Positions 11,883 to 23,414 of a DNA stretch of 64,000 bases are shown one piece after another. The number at the start of each line of letters is the position of its first letter. Within the stretch, counting starts at the first letter, position 1. The translations under genes were made by a program, and so were the position numbers. Where the stretch lies: positions 2,914,001 to 2,978,000 of the forward strand of contig JARUPY010000397.1 in the NCBI GenBank assembly GCA_029817715.1, written 5' to 3'. The DNA comes from Melastoma dodecandrum (Eukaryota > Streptophyta > Magnoliopsida > Myrtales > Melastomataceae). A model generated the notes under the pieces. The model had not been told where the DNA came from. It saw only the letters and a list, made by a program, of their open reading frames with translations, and did not search any database.

Positions 11883-13443
11883 ATGTTAACCAGATCTAAG
11901 ACTAGGATATTCAAACCTAAACTTTATCTCATCAAACTGCCTCATAACACCTTTTCCTCCTCTGCTTCTAACCTTCCTATAGAACCCACATCTTTGCCTG
12001 AGGCACTTTCTACACCAGTATGGAGAGAGGCTATGCAGGCTGAACTTAAGGCCTTGATGCTTAACAATACCTGACAGCTTGTTATATCTACTTGTGCACA
12101 TAAAGTAGTTGGGTGCAAAAGGGTGTTAAAGGTGAAGTTAAACTCTGATGGTACTCTGGAGAGATGTAAAGCTCGGCTTGTTGCTAAAGGGTTTCATTAG
12201 ACACCAGGACTTGATTATAAAGAAACTTTTAGTCCGGTTGTGAAACACCATACTATTAGAGTTGTTTTGTGCCTTGCAGTAACGTTTAGTTAGTCATTGA
12301 GGCAGCTGGATATCCATAATGCATTCTTAAATGGGAATCTTTTAGAAACTGTTTATATGCAACAGCCTCCAGGTTTTGAAGACTTACAATATCCGTCTCA
12401 TGTATGTTGTTTAAGGAAGCACTCTATGGCCTAAAGCAAAGCCCTCGAGCATGGTACATGAAGCTGAGTAATTGTCTGCTCCAGTGGGGTTTTCAAAACT
12501 CTAAAGCCAATGCCTCTCTGTCTTACTAGCATACGACTAAAGGAGTGATCATAATTTTAGTATATGTTGACGATATTATCGTGACTGGTTCTAACAGCCC
12601 TGGCACTACAATATTACTTCCACGACTGCATGGTGTTTTGCATTAAAGCATCTTGGTGATCTGTCCTATTTTCTTGGATTTCAAGTCACAAGAAAACATG
12701 GAACTGTGCACTTATGCCATGAAAAGTACATCAGAGATTTATTGGAGAAGACTGGAATGGTGGATTGAAAACCAGTGGTCACACCAATGGCAACAATAGG
12801 TCCTCTATCTAAGTATGAGGGGGAGATGTTGGCTGACCTCACAGTGTATCGTAGCCTGGTTGGTGCTCTGAAGTACTGCACAAATACAAGACCTTATGTG
12901 AGTTTTGCAGTCAATAAAACATGTCAGTTTCTGAGTCAACCTTCTACGGTTCATCTACAAGCGGTAAAACCAATCCTGAGGTATCTCAAAGGAACTATCT
13001 CTCATGGACTTACAATAACGGCTGCTGATTCGTTTGATATTACTTGCTTTACTGATGCTGATTGAACAAGTTGCCCAAATGATAGAAAGAGCACAAGAGG
13101 GTACTGCACTTTTCTGTGTACAAATTTGATTTCATGGGCATCACAAAAACAGCGGGTGGTATCTCGCTCAAGCACTGAAGCTGAATTCCGTGCACTTGCT
13201 GAAGTAGTATGGATACAAGGCTTATTACAAGAACTCCAGGTACCAGAAAAACAGGTTCCGACGACTTATTGTGATAATGTAAGTACTATTCAGCTGGCAA
13301 CGAACCCAATTCTACATGCTCGGACAAAGCATGTCGAGATTTATTTTATTTTGTCAGAGAGAAAGCAGATTCAAACCGTGGATTTTAGGTTGTTGTTGCA
13401 CTGCACGCATGCCACAGGATCGTTGTTAAAGATTGAAAATTAG
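11883..13443 (+). pseudogene. Copia-2 reverse transcriptase and RNase H (broken)
   Basis: RT pieces include [11 protein letters not shown] near 12163-12195, [11 protein letters not shown] near 12304, [11 protein letters not shown] near 12426 and the YVDDI box near 12560. RNase H pieces follow at 12775-13065 (TRPYVSFAVN, LRYLKGT) and 13126-13443 (SWASQKQRVVSRSSTEAEF, then ARTKHVEIYF). Several in-frame stops and frameshifts separate the pieces. Confidence 0.88.
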
Positions 13444-14268
13444 GTACGGACTCAGTTGTCCTGATGTGCTCGAGACTTAGAGCTTATAATACTGAACATC
13501 AGTTACGTCTTCTGTTTGAAGCAGCATTCATGATGGTTGAGGCGTGGTAATTCTCATTTTTCGCTCCCAATTTTACTGGCCCATAGGTGTCATATCGTGG
13601 ATATGCTCGTCCGCATGGTACTGCCGTGACAAAATACCTAATAGGAGTCCCTATGGCATGCAAGTCACGAGGTTCGATTGATAGTTTTGCTTTCAAACTT
13701 CGAGTTTGCTTTGATGATTGTGGATACTGCGACTGCTCTGTACGGAACTGATTTTTCGGGGGAGAAGAATTATCACCCAGCACATGCATCTCACAAAGTC
13801 TCTCGGAGGCCTTCAGAAGTTAGCTGATGAGGTATGAATGATTCGGGACTTATTTTACGATATCCATAAGGCAGAAGTATCTGCCCTGAGTATTCTTCTC
13901 ATTCTCCACCGCTACATGGTTACTATATAGTTGTGAGTGATTATTTGCTTGCAATTTATCCGTTGCCATCGTGATTACCAACTTGTACCTGCACAAGTGG
14001 ATGGGTCCGCGCTCTCTGCAGGTCCCCTATTCTCTAGCAGCAGCCGGGAAAACTCCTATCCTATTTGCCGCAGATCAAGCCCACAGGCTGCAACATCCTG
14101 GCACATGCTTCAACAACCAGGTTACATCCATTTCTGTCCTTGTTTACTATCCATTTCTAAGTCATATGCCAAAGGATTTTACACCGCAAAGTTGATCCCC
14201 AATCTAAGTGAACCGGTTAAGCAGGCTAACTCTGAGGATAGGAAGAGCGGATGAGCGAATATGTAAGG
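13444..14268. other. Unassigned stretch between Copia-2 and the F-box relic
   Basis: No family recognised. Open frames occur on both strands (13499-13789 minus, 13937-14254 plus), but none shows a motif, and no LTR matching anything upstream of Copia-2 was found. Confidence 0.4.
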
Positions 14269-14950
14269 TTACAAGCTCTCCCCTTGTTTGCCAGAGGCTG
14301 TAGCTACGTCCCAAACATCCGACGTAGCTGTTTCCGACGTTAAGGATCGAAGGACGACATCGTATGGTAAAGCAGCGAGGCCTTCTCGATGTACATCGAC
14401 CATGGGGAAATTATAAGCGGCTGCTCTGACCTTCTTCTTATAAGCGTCCTCAAAGAACAGGTCAAGAAGCTTGAATGCACCGATCGACGGATCGAACCCT
14501 AACAAATGTCGACTACGGCCGTAGGGCATTCAGTCAGGTGCATACGACACCATGAGTGCTTCTTTCATGAATGGATTGAACACCAGACTCCCGTATCGAC
14601 GGCCGCGTCGATCAAATTCGTAATCATCCATATAAAACAACCCGTAGCAATAGTTCCTGACACGTAAACCGCTGAATTCCTCTGCCGCTGTGCTAAAAAT
14701 CTCCTTTGCCAGCACATCTGTCGCTCGTGAACTTGTAAAAGTCGTGGGAAGAATTCCAGTTTTTCCTGCAAGAAAGGCCCGAGAGAATCCGAATCTTGGA
14801 TTGGTACGTCCTGCGGAAAGTCGGGTCGTCTATTATCCCCAACCAGATCTTGGAGACGGCCCTGCATCGGAATAACGAAACCACAGGCAGCTTCGAGAGG
14901 ATGGCTTCCTGTAGCTCTATCTCGAGAACATCCATGCCCATGACTCTCAA
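14269..14950 (-). pseudogene. F-box protein pseudogene or fragment
   Basis: The N-terminal frame (14693-14950) reads like an F-box: LQEAILSKLPVVSLFRCRAV followed by SKIWLGIIDDPTFRRTYQ. F-box proteins bring substrates to SCF ubiquitin ligases through SKP1. After residue 85 a frameshift near 14700 is needed to continue into 14530-14715 (EEFSGLRVRNYCYGLF, SLVFNPFMKEALMVSYAPD), which looks like the start of an F-box-associated domain. One in-frame stop then separates it from 14269-14529 (GFDPSIGAFKLLDLFFED). The joined length is about 225 residues, short of the usual 350-400. A frameshift, a stop and truncation make this a pseudogene; the surroundings are all dead transposon DNA. Confidence 0.75.
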
Positions 14951-15171
14951 GAAAGTAAGGATTGAAAGTATAACCGGTGAATACAGAAAGTGGAAGGGGA
15001 AATGCAGAATAGAAAACAGATGGCGGTTAATTTGTTATAGTTTAAAATTTAACAACCCCTTTTTCCTTTTCCTCTGTCCCTCCGTGGTGTCATCATCTCT
15101 ATTGATTGATTTTCTTTCTCTTATCACCTCTCTGCGCATGAAGTTGACTGTTCTTTGGCTTGCAGGAACGT

Positions 15172-15662
15172 CTCCGTCACAGAATCACTTGGACGAAAGG
15201 CTTCCTTATTGGCGAACCGACGTCGGGATTATGGTATCAGAGCGGATTTCAACAGAGGCTTAACAGCTTGTTGTAGATCCCTAAGAAGCTCTTACTAGCT
15301 ACACGCTCTTCTCCACAGAAACTTCAAGTTTTGTGATTGCTAATATTCTGTTCCGTCACAGAATTACTTGGCCGAAAGGCTTCCTTATTGGCGAACCGAC
15401 GTCGGGATTGTGGTATCAGAGCGGGTTTCAACGTAGGCTTAGCAGCTTGTTGTAGAACCCTAAGAAACTCTTACTAGCTACACGCTCTTTCTCCACAGAA
15501 ACTTTAAGTTTTGTGATTGCTAACATTCTGTTCCGTTACAGAATCACTTGGCCGAAAGGCTTCCTTATTGGCGAACCGACGTCGAGATTGTGGTATCAGA
15601 GCGGGTTTCAACAGAGGCTTAGCAGCTTGTTGTAGATCCCTAAGAAGCTCTTACTAGCTACA
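15172..15662 (+). repeat. Tandem repeat, about 2.7 copies of a 180-bp unit, each with a copia primer-binding site
   Basis: Units start near 15172, 15351 and 15531 (periods 179 and 180). Each holds GGCTTCCTTATTGGCGAACC, then a TGGTATCAGAGC primer-binding site (15232, 15411, 15591), then leader-like DNA. The third unit stops at about 15662, where it passes directly into the end of a copia RNase H. The unit looks like the end of an LTR plus primer-binding site plus leader, repeated in tandem in a dead element. Confidence 0.85.
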
Positions 15663-15930
15663 GTAAGCTGTAGGAACAACATGTGCGGTCTGAGGACCAA
15701 TTAGCTGATCCTTTAACAAAGGTCATTCCAATCCAGAAATATATCAGCACTCGGAGTAGGCTGACTATTTTTAGCAAACCAGGAATTCTAAGTAGTACTG
15801 TTGAAGTTCCTATAGAAAATGATAGAGAAAGAAGTGAAGGGAGTTTGGTTTGCGGGGAAGATGTGATAGAAAAAACAATGACTGCGGATACTGCAAATAC
15901 TGTGGAATGTGAAGGTGGAGAATACTGAAG
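15663..15930 (+). pseudogene. Copia RNase H C-terminal remnant
   Basis: The frame reads EQHVRSEDQLADPLTKVI, the conserved end of copia RNase H, followed by a lineage-specific tail to a stop near 15926. The rest of gag-pol is absent; a deletion joins the leader repeats directly to this end. Confidence 0.8.
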
Positions 15931-16001
15931 TAATAAATTGGAGAAATTTTTGGAAGAAAAGAAAGTTATTGGAAGTGAAGGGAGTTTGGTTTGCGGGGAA
16001 G

Positions 16002-16259
16002 TGATGGACAGATGAGCTAAAGGGCTGAAATACATGGAATTGTCTGAGCCCAACATCCTAATGGTGACTGAAGATAAGAACAAAGACAACAGATCTAGGA
16101 TAACAACCTGTACGTCCCAACACACTCTCCCTAACAGAATTAGCAGGGATTGTTTGTTGGTTTTTTGTTGTCTATAAGATAGCTTCTCTGTTCTTTTCTT
16201 CCTTCTTCTTCTTCTTCCTTTCTTCTTCTGTTGCGTCTGCCTTCTCTTCTTATTTTATA
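16002..16259 (+). repeat. 3' LTR of the deleted copia element
   Basis: It begins TGATGG right after a purine-rich stretch (GGGAGTTTGGTTTGCGGGG) and ends in TTATTTTATA. It matches 6867-7167. Placement after the RNase H remnant fits a 3' LTR. The end is set by comparison and may be off by a few bases. Confidence 0.65.
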
Positions 16260-16523
16260 AGTGTCTTCATAGACCTGGAGTGGAGATCGCCCAACTCATA
16301 GCGAAGCTTATAGGGTTGGAAACTATCCATGTTCAGAAGGAGTTCGAGCTCTGCATCTCGCTGACACCTCCGATCTACAAGAGGAAGTCCTTTAGCTGGA
16401 GGACTTAGGAAATCGACAATCGCATGTCAAAATTTTGTCTCGAGTAGCCTCCGAGGACTTGGGTAGAGGTACATATAATCCTCGACGGATATAAATAATA
16501 TTTATAATTTTATTATCAGCAAA
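16260..16523. other. Short spacer before the tRNA gene
   Basis: No coding sequence recognised. It may supply upstream DNA for tRNA transcription; pol III promoters are internal. Confidence 0.5.
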
Positions 16524-16596
16524 TCCGTTGTAGTCTAGTTGGTTAGGATACTCGGCTCTCACCCGAGAGACCCGGGTTCAAGTCCCGGCAACGGAA
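16524..16596 (+). tRNA. tRNA-Glu (anticodon CTC)
   Basis: A 73-nt cloverleaf. Acceptor TCCGTTG (16524-16530) pairs with CAACGGA (16589-16595), with discriminator A at 16596. The anticodon stem CTCGG/CCGAG encloses loop CTCTCAC with anticodon CTC at 16558-16560. The T arm has GGTTCAAGTCC, the internal B box, and the D arm carries the A box. No intron is present. A run of T from about 16601 is the pol III terminator. It decodes GAG. Identity matches the standard plant nuclear tRNA-Glu form. Confidence 0.97.
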
Positions 16597-16600
16597 CTTA

Positions 16601-16610
16601 TTTTTTTTTA
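16601..16610 (+). terminator. Pol III T-run terminator of tRNA-Glu
   Basis: A T-rich run begins five bases after the tRNA 3' end, the usual RNA polymerase III stop. Confidence 0.8.
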
Positions 16611-16782
16611 CCTTATACGCTAATTTTCATGAAGCGAGTTTGTTTCTCAATCACAATCCAAGTAATACATATAGTCTGAAGACATGATGTTACAACACAA
16701 ATCTTTTAGACAGCTGGATGAATTATAGTGCTCTCTTGCATCAACCACTTCCCAACCTTACACCATCTATAGCACATTTGTT

Positions 16783-18861
16783 TTAATCGGCCCTCGACTG
16801 ACCAGCCCTTGAGGATAGGATAATGCCGACAATGAGTCCGTACAGCGCGAGTGCTTCCGCAAAGATAAGAATGAGAATCATCCCCACGAAAAGCTTTGGC
16901 TGCTGGGCATTGGCTCTGCAAAATTGCATTGTCAGAAAATAATGAACCGATACACCGGTACATAGGAAGCTGTAGAAATATCTCAATATAGGTCAATAGA
17001 GCTATGGAGAAGAAAGAAAATTATAATCCAACTGATGTTTGGGGCAAAGCCCGAGATCCAAGTGCTCACTTAGCACGATCAGTGTTTTTAAGGCGCCACC
17101 AAGGCGAGAAGGGCTTCCATCGCGCGAGGCGCTAGGCGAGGCGCTCGCCTTTTGTTTCGAGGCGCTAATACATAAAACAATTTCTTTAATTGAAATGCCA
17201 ATAGAAAACATATGATTTATCCCAAAAAAACATATAATCAGTTTCATCTTCGATGCTACAAAATGTAAATGTCAAAGTCAGGTCTCAAGCAGAATACCAC
17301 ATATACTTTACAAATCTTACAGTGACGTAATACAGTCACGGAGAATACTCCCACAGAATCTAATGTGAATCATAACCAAAACGGTCAGAGAATGCGGTAG
17401 GTGGTCGCACAAGAGGGTGTCGCAAGGGGGCTGGTAACGACAAGGAACAGGGTTTGTGGGAACTCACAGGGACAGGGGCTGGCCGCTCAGAAGGCGGGTG
17501 CAGATGGCGGGTTGAATCAAGAGGGTGGGTGCAATGGGCCCGGAACAACAAGGAACAGAGTCTGTGGGGACAAGTAACAGGGGCTGGGTACTCAAACTGA
17601 AGAGGACGGCGGGTTGAATCGGTCTGAAGGGTAGGGCTAGAAAGAAATAAAGGTGGGAGTGGCCAGGGGAGAAAGAACTAAGGGTAGTGTTAAAAAACGC
17701 TAGAGGGAGGTAAGATTAAAAGACGTTAGAAGGGGTGGGGCACCCAGAAGCACCTTTCCAGCACCTTGACCAAGGCGAGTGCCTAGGCGGCGCCTAATGC
17801 ATGGCGCCCGCCTGGGCCCTATTTAGGCGAGAGGGCCTCGCCTCGCCCGAGCGCCTAGGCAAGCGAGGCGTGGCGCCTTGACATCAGGATAAGCTACTAC
17901 CAAGAGTAACATGACATCAGCATGAGAAATCTTTTGAGCAATAGGAGACGCGATCTATAAAGCAATACTTCAATCAATCACAAGCAGAAAAGCATATCAG
18001 CTCGTTTACGCACACACATATGCACAGCCAACACAGCACTGACCAGCAGCTAGCCACATTCAATCGAAAACAAACAAATTAAATATGTTCCCCTGAACTT
18101 CCGAGAAAAAGAACAAACATGAAATTTAAAGAATAACAAAGACAAGAACTTTAAAGCGGGCCGCGAGTCCAAAAAAACTAAATAATCTAGCAAGACCCAC
18201 TCCGTCACTGGGATTAGTGATCAGTGACAGGCTCGTGGGCCACACAACAAACACACAAATGCTGGCAATTCAATATCCAATAGTATCATCTATGCAGCCA
18301 TGGGATTGATTAACACACACACAATTCGAATCCTAAGCCAATCGAATCATCAAGCATCCACCTAACCTAACACCCAAAAAAGCGGATCCTTATCTCTCAC
18401 CTGACGCCAGCATCACCGACGATGCCAATTGCCATACCAGCGGACAAACCAGCGAGGCCGCAGGCAAGTCCGGAAGACAAGTGAGCATATCCGTCGAACA
18501 AATAATAGGACTTGGCCTTAGGGTTAATCCCGGTACTAATGATGACAGCGATGATGAGGCCGTAAATGCCGAGAACTCCGGCCATGACAACGGGGACGAT
18601 GGACTTCATGACCAACTCGGGCCTCATGACGCCCATGGAGGCGACGCCGACCCCGCTCTTGGCGGTTCCGTAGGCCGCTCCCATACCTGGAAGAGAAACC
18701 GACAAAACTAATAAGGCAAAGAAAAAAACGATGAAAACGGAGGGGACCGATGACCGATGAAGGGAGGAGTTACAGGAGAAGACGAGGGCGGCTGCAGCGC
18801 CGAGGAAGCCGAAGAAGGGGGCGGTCTCGTCGCCGCTGAAGGAAGACGACGACGACGACAT
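16783..18861 (-). CDS. VHA-c: V-type H+-ATPase 16-kDa proteolipid subunit c (VHA-c)
   Basis: Subunit c forms the membrane rotor ring of the vacuolar/endomembrane proton pump. Three exons: 18861-18774, 18686-18401 and 16915-16783. They join in phase to 168 residues, with GT-AG introns of 87 and 1485 bp. The protein starts [19 protein letters not shown] and has four membrane helices. It includes [35 protein letters not shown], and the fourth helix [15 protein letters not shown] with the proton-carrying Glu (about residue 145). It ends [10 protein letters not shown]. The family is usually 164-166 residues; the extra length is serines from a TCG repeat at the start codon. Intron 2 holds a hAT-like transposon. 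Divergent from the TMEM42-like gene. Apparently intact and highly conserved. Confidence 0.97.
17080..17886. mobile_element. Non-autonomous hAT-like element in VHA-c intron 2
   Basis: The left end reads CAGTGTTTTTAAGGCGCCAC and the right end GTGGCGCCTTGACATCAG, so the termini are inverted (AAGGCGCCAC). The first and last ~150 bp are very rich in GGCG/CGCC and can fold back. CAGTGTTTT-type ends are typical of plant hAT elements of this GC-rich kind. No transposase frame is seen. The right end is diverged and no clean 8-bp target duplication is visible. An imperfect repeat containing ACAAGGAACAGRGTCTGTGG lies inside (17430-17580). Confidence 0.65.
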
Positions 18862-19451
18862 CTTATCCCGTCGTCCTTTTCTCTGAGCTTGTTGTGTTGT
18901 TGCCGGGTGGGAATGAACGGGAAAAAGAAAAAGGTTAAGTATTTATAAATCAAAGAATCCGAAAGCCCATTGGGCCATGCGATCGTACTGGGCCCACAAA
19001 ATTATTGATAATTAGTTATGGTCGGTGTTGTGAAGTTGCTTTGCATCACGCCTATTGATAAAATAATAATTTCACTGGACTGACAGCACGTCGTCGTTTT
19101 CAATTTAACCGTGATTCCGGATATTTTGACAGAGTCCCGTGAAGTGCTGTGCAGACGCCATCAACCTAACAGTCCTTGGAACCATGCTAAACTAACTACC
19201 AGCGAGATTATGCGAAAAAGGCGAAACTCGGATCGAACCGACGGGGCAGAAAAGGAATGGCCTCGGCGATTGTTAAGGAAGGCGGTTGGTTAGGGAAGGG
19301 GGAATCTAACGGCCCATCCTTGTGGTAGATTTATATTGGACCATTTGGGGAAGAGGGGGATCGCCAGCGTGGACTCTTCGTGTTTCACGAGCTGCAGGGT
19401 TTTTTGACTGCTTCCATTCGATTCGATTCGATCGATCGCCGGCAGGTGAAG
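18862..19451. promoter_or_regulatory. Bidirectional promoter region between VHA-c and the TMEM42-like gene
   Basis: About 590 bp separate the two divergent start codons. On the VHA-c side a TATA-like ATTTATAAAT sits at 18941-18950, 80 bp before the ATG. TGGGCC/GGCCCA (site II, TCP-type) motifs occur near 18970, 18992 and 19311, common in housekeeping plant promoters. TMEM42 has no clear TATA box. The roles are inferred from motif type and position. Confidence 0.55.
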
Positions 19452-20222
19452 ATGGGGAGGAAGGGCTACGCCTGGGCGATCTTGGCGGGATCGAACGCCG
19501 CCCTCGCCGCCATTTCCGCCAAATTAATCTCCTTTCCGGTGAACTCCCCGGCGGCTTTTTATACCAGTCCGACCGGCCGGCGGTTTTTCGTCGATTGATG
19601 AATTCGGTTTCTTCTCGATCAGGTGGCGAAGTACGGGTGCGTCGTGATGTTCAATGTGGTGATGTGGGGGTGTTACGTCCAGAGTCTGAGGGATCTGTCC
19701 ACCCTTCAGGCCACCGCCACCAATTTCGCTGCCAACTTCCTCGCATCTGGTTTCGCTGGATCCCTCCTCTTCGGCGAATTGCTGAAACTGCAGGTAGATA
19801 TTTGCTCGAGTAGGCAGTTGGTCGGTCTGCTGGCTGTTGATTAATCAATACATCTAACAAGATTTAAGGCCCGAAAGGTTCTTCGAGGCACGACTCCCTG
19901 CATACAGAGATTGATGTATGCTCAAAAGATGTCACCGGACCGGAACTAGTTGTTTTCCACACTAATTCCGGTGACAAGCCTCGTGCTTCTCCCGAACAAA
20001 TGAACGCGCTGATTTTAAACTGACATACTTCCGATAGGTCACTCGTAGCTGGTTCGCTTTACTGTTGCCGTAAATGGATTGCTGCAAACCAAAGCCGGAG
20101 TAATTCTTCATTGTTGCTTGGTTTACATTTTGCAGTGGTTTGCTGGGGCATTCCTCATCGTGATCGGGGTGCTCGTACTTAGCACATCAACCACCGAGGA
20201 GAGGAAGGAAAGATTGGACTGA
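19452..20222 (+). CDS. TMEM42-like small multi-pass membrane protein
   Basis: Three exons: 19452-19538, 19623-19793 and 20136-20222, all phase 0 with GT-AG introns, giving 114 residues. It starts MGRKGYAWAILAGSNAALAA and contains VVMFNVVMWGCYVQSLRDLS, LQATATNFAANFLASGFAG and WFAGAFLIVIGVLVL. These match the eukaryotic TMEM42 family, which resembles one half of an EamA/drug-metabolite transporter fold with three to four helices. The biochemical role is not known. The polar tail STSTTEERKERLD is likely cytosolic. The start is supported by the conserved MGRKGYAWA. It shares a promoter region with VHA-c. Confidence 0.9.
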
Positions 20223-21706
20223 ATGTTAATCTTCCCCTGAATTTGTCGTCGAAGAATTAAATTCTTTGTCGCTGGCAGCTGCTGAGCAGCTTCGAATAGG
20301 TTTACTAAGCTCGGACAAGCAGGAACTTGGAAGTGATCCAAGAGGGGAACATGATTTGAGAATGCTAGTGTTCGAGATGTCATAGATATCTCTGCGATGC
20401 TGGACATTGCCATCTCCTGTTTCAAATTCCCAGTTCGATGGATTGAAGTGAAAGTTGCCGTCAATGCTGTTATCGATTAGGATTGTGGATGTAAGAACAC
20501 CATGTAGGTTCATTGAGACAACGGTCCGCTTGAAACGCAGCGTTTTCCTGTGTACTTTGTGGAATGACTCCCAAGCAGAGAAACCAACATGGAACTAACG
20601 CATGGCTTTTTAACTCGATTCCCCATTTTATTACCACTAAAGACAAAGCCGACGTAAGAGAAGGCCCCAAGTCCTTGGCAATAAAGGGCGATCCTCCACC
20701 CTCGTCCTCACCCCCTTCCCACCTCTGCACAGCCTTACCCTAACCACTTGCTACTGTTATCTTCCGTTTCCACACCCTCCCTGTGGATCCCAGTTGACGT
20801 TATCTTCTGGGTTTCTCGATCGGGTAAGAAAGGTCCGATCTTTGGGGCTGTTCGCCCTTCGTCCGCAATCCGTTGGCTTTGTCTATTGAATTCTGCGTTG
20901 ACTCGTTGACCGGGGCTTGCTTTCTCAATTGGGTCGGAATTCGGAGGTGGTTTCAACTTGGGAACAGAAGGGTGGCTTTTGGGTGCCCGAATCGGGATGC
21001 GATTTGGGTCGGTGTTTCTGGGTTGGGGGAAGTAGTGGTGGATCCTTGGGTTTGCTGGCTCTCGGGGGATTTCCGGATCGGGAAGCTTCTTCTTAGGTGT
21101 TGGAGTGGTTTACGATTTTGAGCTAGAAGCTGAAATGGGTTGTGCGTTCATTATCCTTTTTCTGGGGTGTGTGTCCGTACGCCCGCAGAATGTTGTTGAT
21201 TTGGATGGATCTCTGAGCTAATTGTTGGTCTGGTCTGAAGTTATGTGGTTTTTACAGCTGCCTGAGCGTAAGCCGCATCGTCTAGAGATGAATGCGGGAT
21301 TATTTTCGAAACATAGAAAGTTTTGGAATTGCGTCAAGGTGTTTTTTGTTTTTCACGTTACCCTCCTTCCTGCCATTGCCGCTGGTGTGAGCTTTTATTG
21401 CTCTTGGTTGATGTAATATGCTGAAACTAACTTCCCGACGTTTATTGCTCGTGTGTTGAAGTGCCAAGTCTTCACTAGTAGCACTGAGCATTGTTCTTTT
21501 TCAAGTAAGGCATGTAAGATATGGAATGTTTCTTGTGGTGTCCTCGGCATACAAGTGCTTTCCTTTACCTTTTGATCTCTTATCATATCTTACGTTCTAT
21601 TTTCTTCATTGTGGGGAAGGACGTTTTCTTATCTGGCGCGTGGTCGCTGTTCTTTAGATCCGTCTGCCGATATTTTCATCTACTTGCCTGCATTGCAAAC
21701 ATTAAA
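20223..21706 (+). other. Spacer and likely 5' leader of the BPC gene
   Basis: No protein-coding gene recognised. Likely holds the BPC promoter (about 20600-20760) and one or more untranslated exons. A plausible non-coding exon lies at 21259-21338, preceded by TTTTTACAG and followed by a GT. Exact leader structure needs transcripts. Confidence 0.45.
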
Positions 21707-22787
21707 ATGGATGATGGTGGACATCGTGAGAATGGAAGACATAAAGGAGAACCATATAAAACTGCTCATGGCCAGGTTCGCCTTTTATGCTTTGGTTGCT
21801 TAGTTTATACTAGAGATTGACTGCTCGGACATTCTTTAGTTTGTGACACCATCTGATTCCGACATTGGTTATCTTATTTGTATTTGATAGTGGTTGATGC
21901 AGCATCAACCCTCCATGAAGCAGATTATGGCCATTATGGCAGAGAGAGATCAGGCCATTCAAGAAAGGAATCAAGCCCTCTCCGAGAAGAAGGCGGCGAT
22001 TGCGGAGCGAGACATGGCCTTTCACCAGAGAGACATGGCTATTGCCGAAAGAAACAATGCAATGCTCGAAAGAGACAATGCCATCGCCAGTCTTCAATAT
22101 CGAGAGAACTCCTTAACTACAGGTAATGCATCCCTGTGCCCACCGGGATGCCAAGTTTCTCGTGGCTCAAAGCAGATGCATCATCATCCGCAGCAGCAGG
22201 GCCATCATGTATCATCCATGAGTGAGGGTGCTTACAACTCTAGGGAGATGCATCCTTCCGAGGGCATTCCGCTGTCGCCAATTGCATCCGAGACTGTCAA
22301 GGCACGGCCTGCAAAACGGCCCAAGGAGGCAAAGGGGGCACCTGCCCCAAAGAAGGCGCCTAAACAATCCAAGAAGGTTAAGAGGGAGAGTGATGACCTG
22401 AATAAAATTCTCATTGGCAGCGATAATTTCACCAAGCCAGTGAAGTCTGACTGGAAGGTCCAGGACCTAGGGCTGAACCAGGTTGTGTTCGACGAGACAA
22501 CGATGCCCCCGCCAATGTGCACTTGCACTGGAATCTCAAGGCAGTGCTACAAGTGGGGGAGCGGTGGTTGGCAGTCCTCTTGCTGCACCACCACCATCTC
22601 TATGTACCCCCTGCCCACCGTGCCAAACAAGCGTCACTCTCGCGTCGGGGGTCGAAAGATGAGCGGCGGTGCTTTTAGCAAGCTTCTCAGCCGGCTCGCA
22701 GCCGAGGGTCAAGACCTTTCAAACCCAGTTGATCTGCGGGACCACTGGGCGAAGCATGGAACAAACAGGTACATCACGATCAAGTAG
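21707..22787 (+). CDS. BPC: BASIC PENTACYSTEINE (BBR/BPC) transcription factor, class II
   Basis: BPC proteins bind GAGA/CT repeats and recruit Polycomb and other regulators in plant nuclei. Two coding exons, 21707-21775 and 21891-22787, join in phase (intron 115 bp) to 321 residues. The short first exon gives [19 protein letters not shown], the class II start. Residues about 30-90 form an alanine zipper-like coiled coil ([16 protein letters not shown], then [19 protein letters not shown]). A basic stretch follows ([19 protein letters not shown]). The C-terminal DNA-binding domain has the five invariant cysteines at about residues 233, 235, 242, 254 and 255 ([21 protein letters not shown]). 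It ends [10 protein letters not shown]. Complete. It lies tail to tail with ARF5. Confidence 0.97.
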
Positions 22788-23414
22788 GCGGCAATCAAAC
22801 TTCTTGCCTGCTAGTTAAATAAGGCATGGGACAGCCATCGTTGGTCTTGTCTGTGAGTTCTATGCACCATTCGCATGTCCACTTAGTGCAGGAGAGTAGG
22901 CCAGAGAGATGGATGACTGCAGGAATAATGGTGTGGGGGTAGTTATAACGTGCCGCAATGGTGTGCGATGTCCAGTTTACTTAGGAAGGCGAAGATCTCT
23001 AGTTCAAGGCTGTCGATAGCAGTGCATGAGCAAAGGGACATTGCAGCTACTATTTGCTCTTGCTCATTTGTACTGCGTTAATGTTATTGGGACTGCATTT
23101 GTTGTAATTTCCTATGTTGTCTTAAAGTTGACTTATCATCTCGAAAACTCATTCATCTGATATGAGGATATGAATATGCTGAAACCAAAAATTATGTTTT
23201 ATTTATGATAATGGGCTTATATATCTCTTAAAAATATTAGAAAATGTTATTTGAAAGCATAAAATTTTAACTAATAATATCATATGTTTTCCATGATTGC
23301 ACTGACTGAACATCTCATCAACAATCGTCACTTCAAATAAGCAAACCTCGAAGAAGCCTTCACTTAAACAACCTTGTTAAGCTTGTAGTTTAACTACACT
23401 AAATAGTACGACAG
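22788..23414. other. 3' intergenic DNA between BPC and ARF5
   Basis: Convergent 3' ends. An A/T-rich stretch (23180-23300) probably holds the polyadenylation signals of both genes. No gene seen. Confidence 0.6.

Larger units (their letters stand above)
9138..13443 (+). mobile_element. Copia-2: decayed plus-strand copia internal region without visible LTRs
   Basis: Gag, protease, integrase, RT and RNase H are in copia order but broken by many stops and frameshifts. No LTR pair, primer-binding site or polypurine tract was found at the expected places (before 9138, after 13443). The gag start (KLDEGNYPLWKGQILAAIIA) differs from Copia-1, -3 and -4, so this is another copia lineage, of the kind with a gag beginning LxxxNYxxWK. 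Decay and missing LTRs suggest it is the oldest element in the window. Confidence 0.85.
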
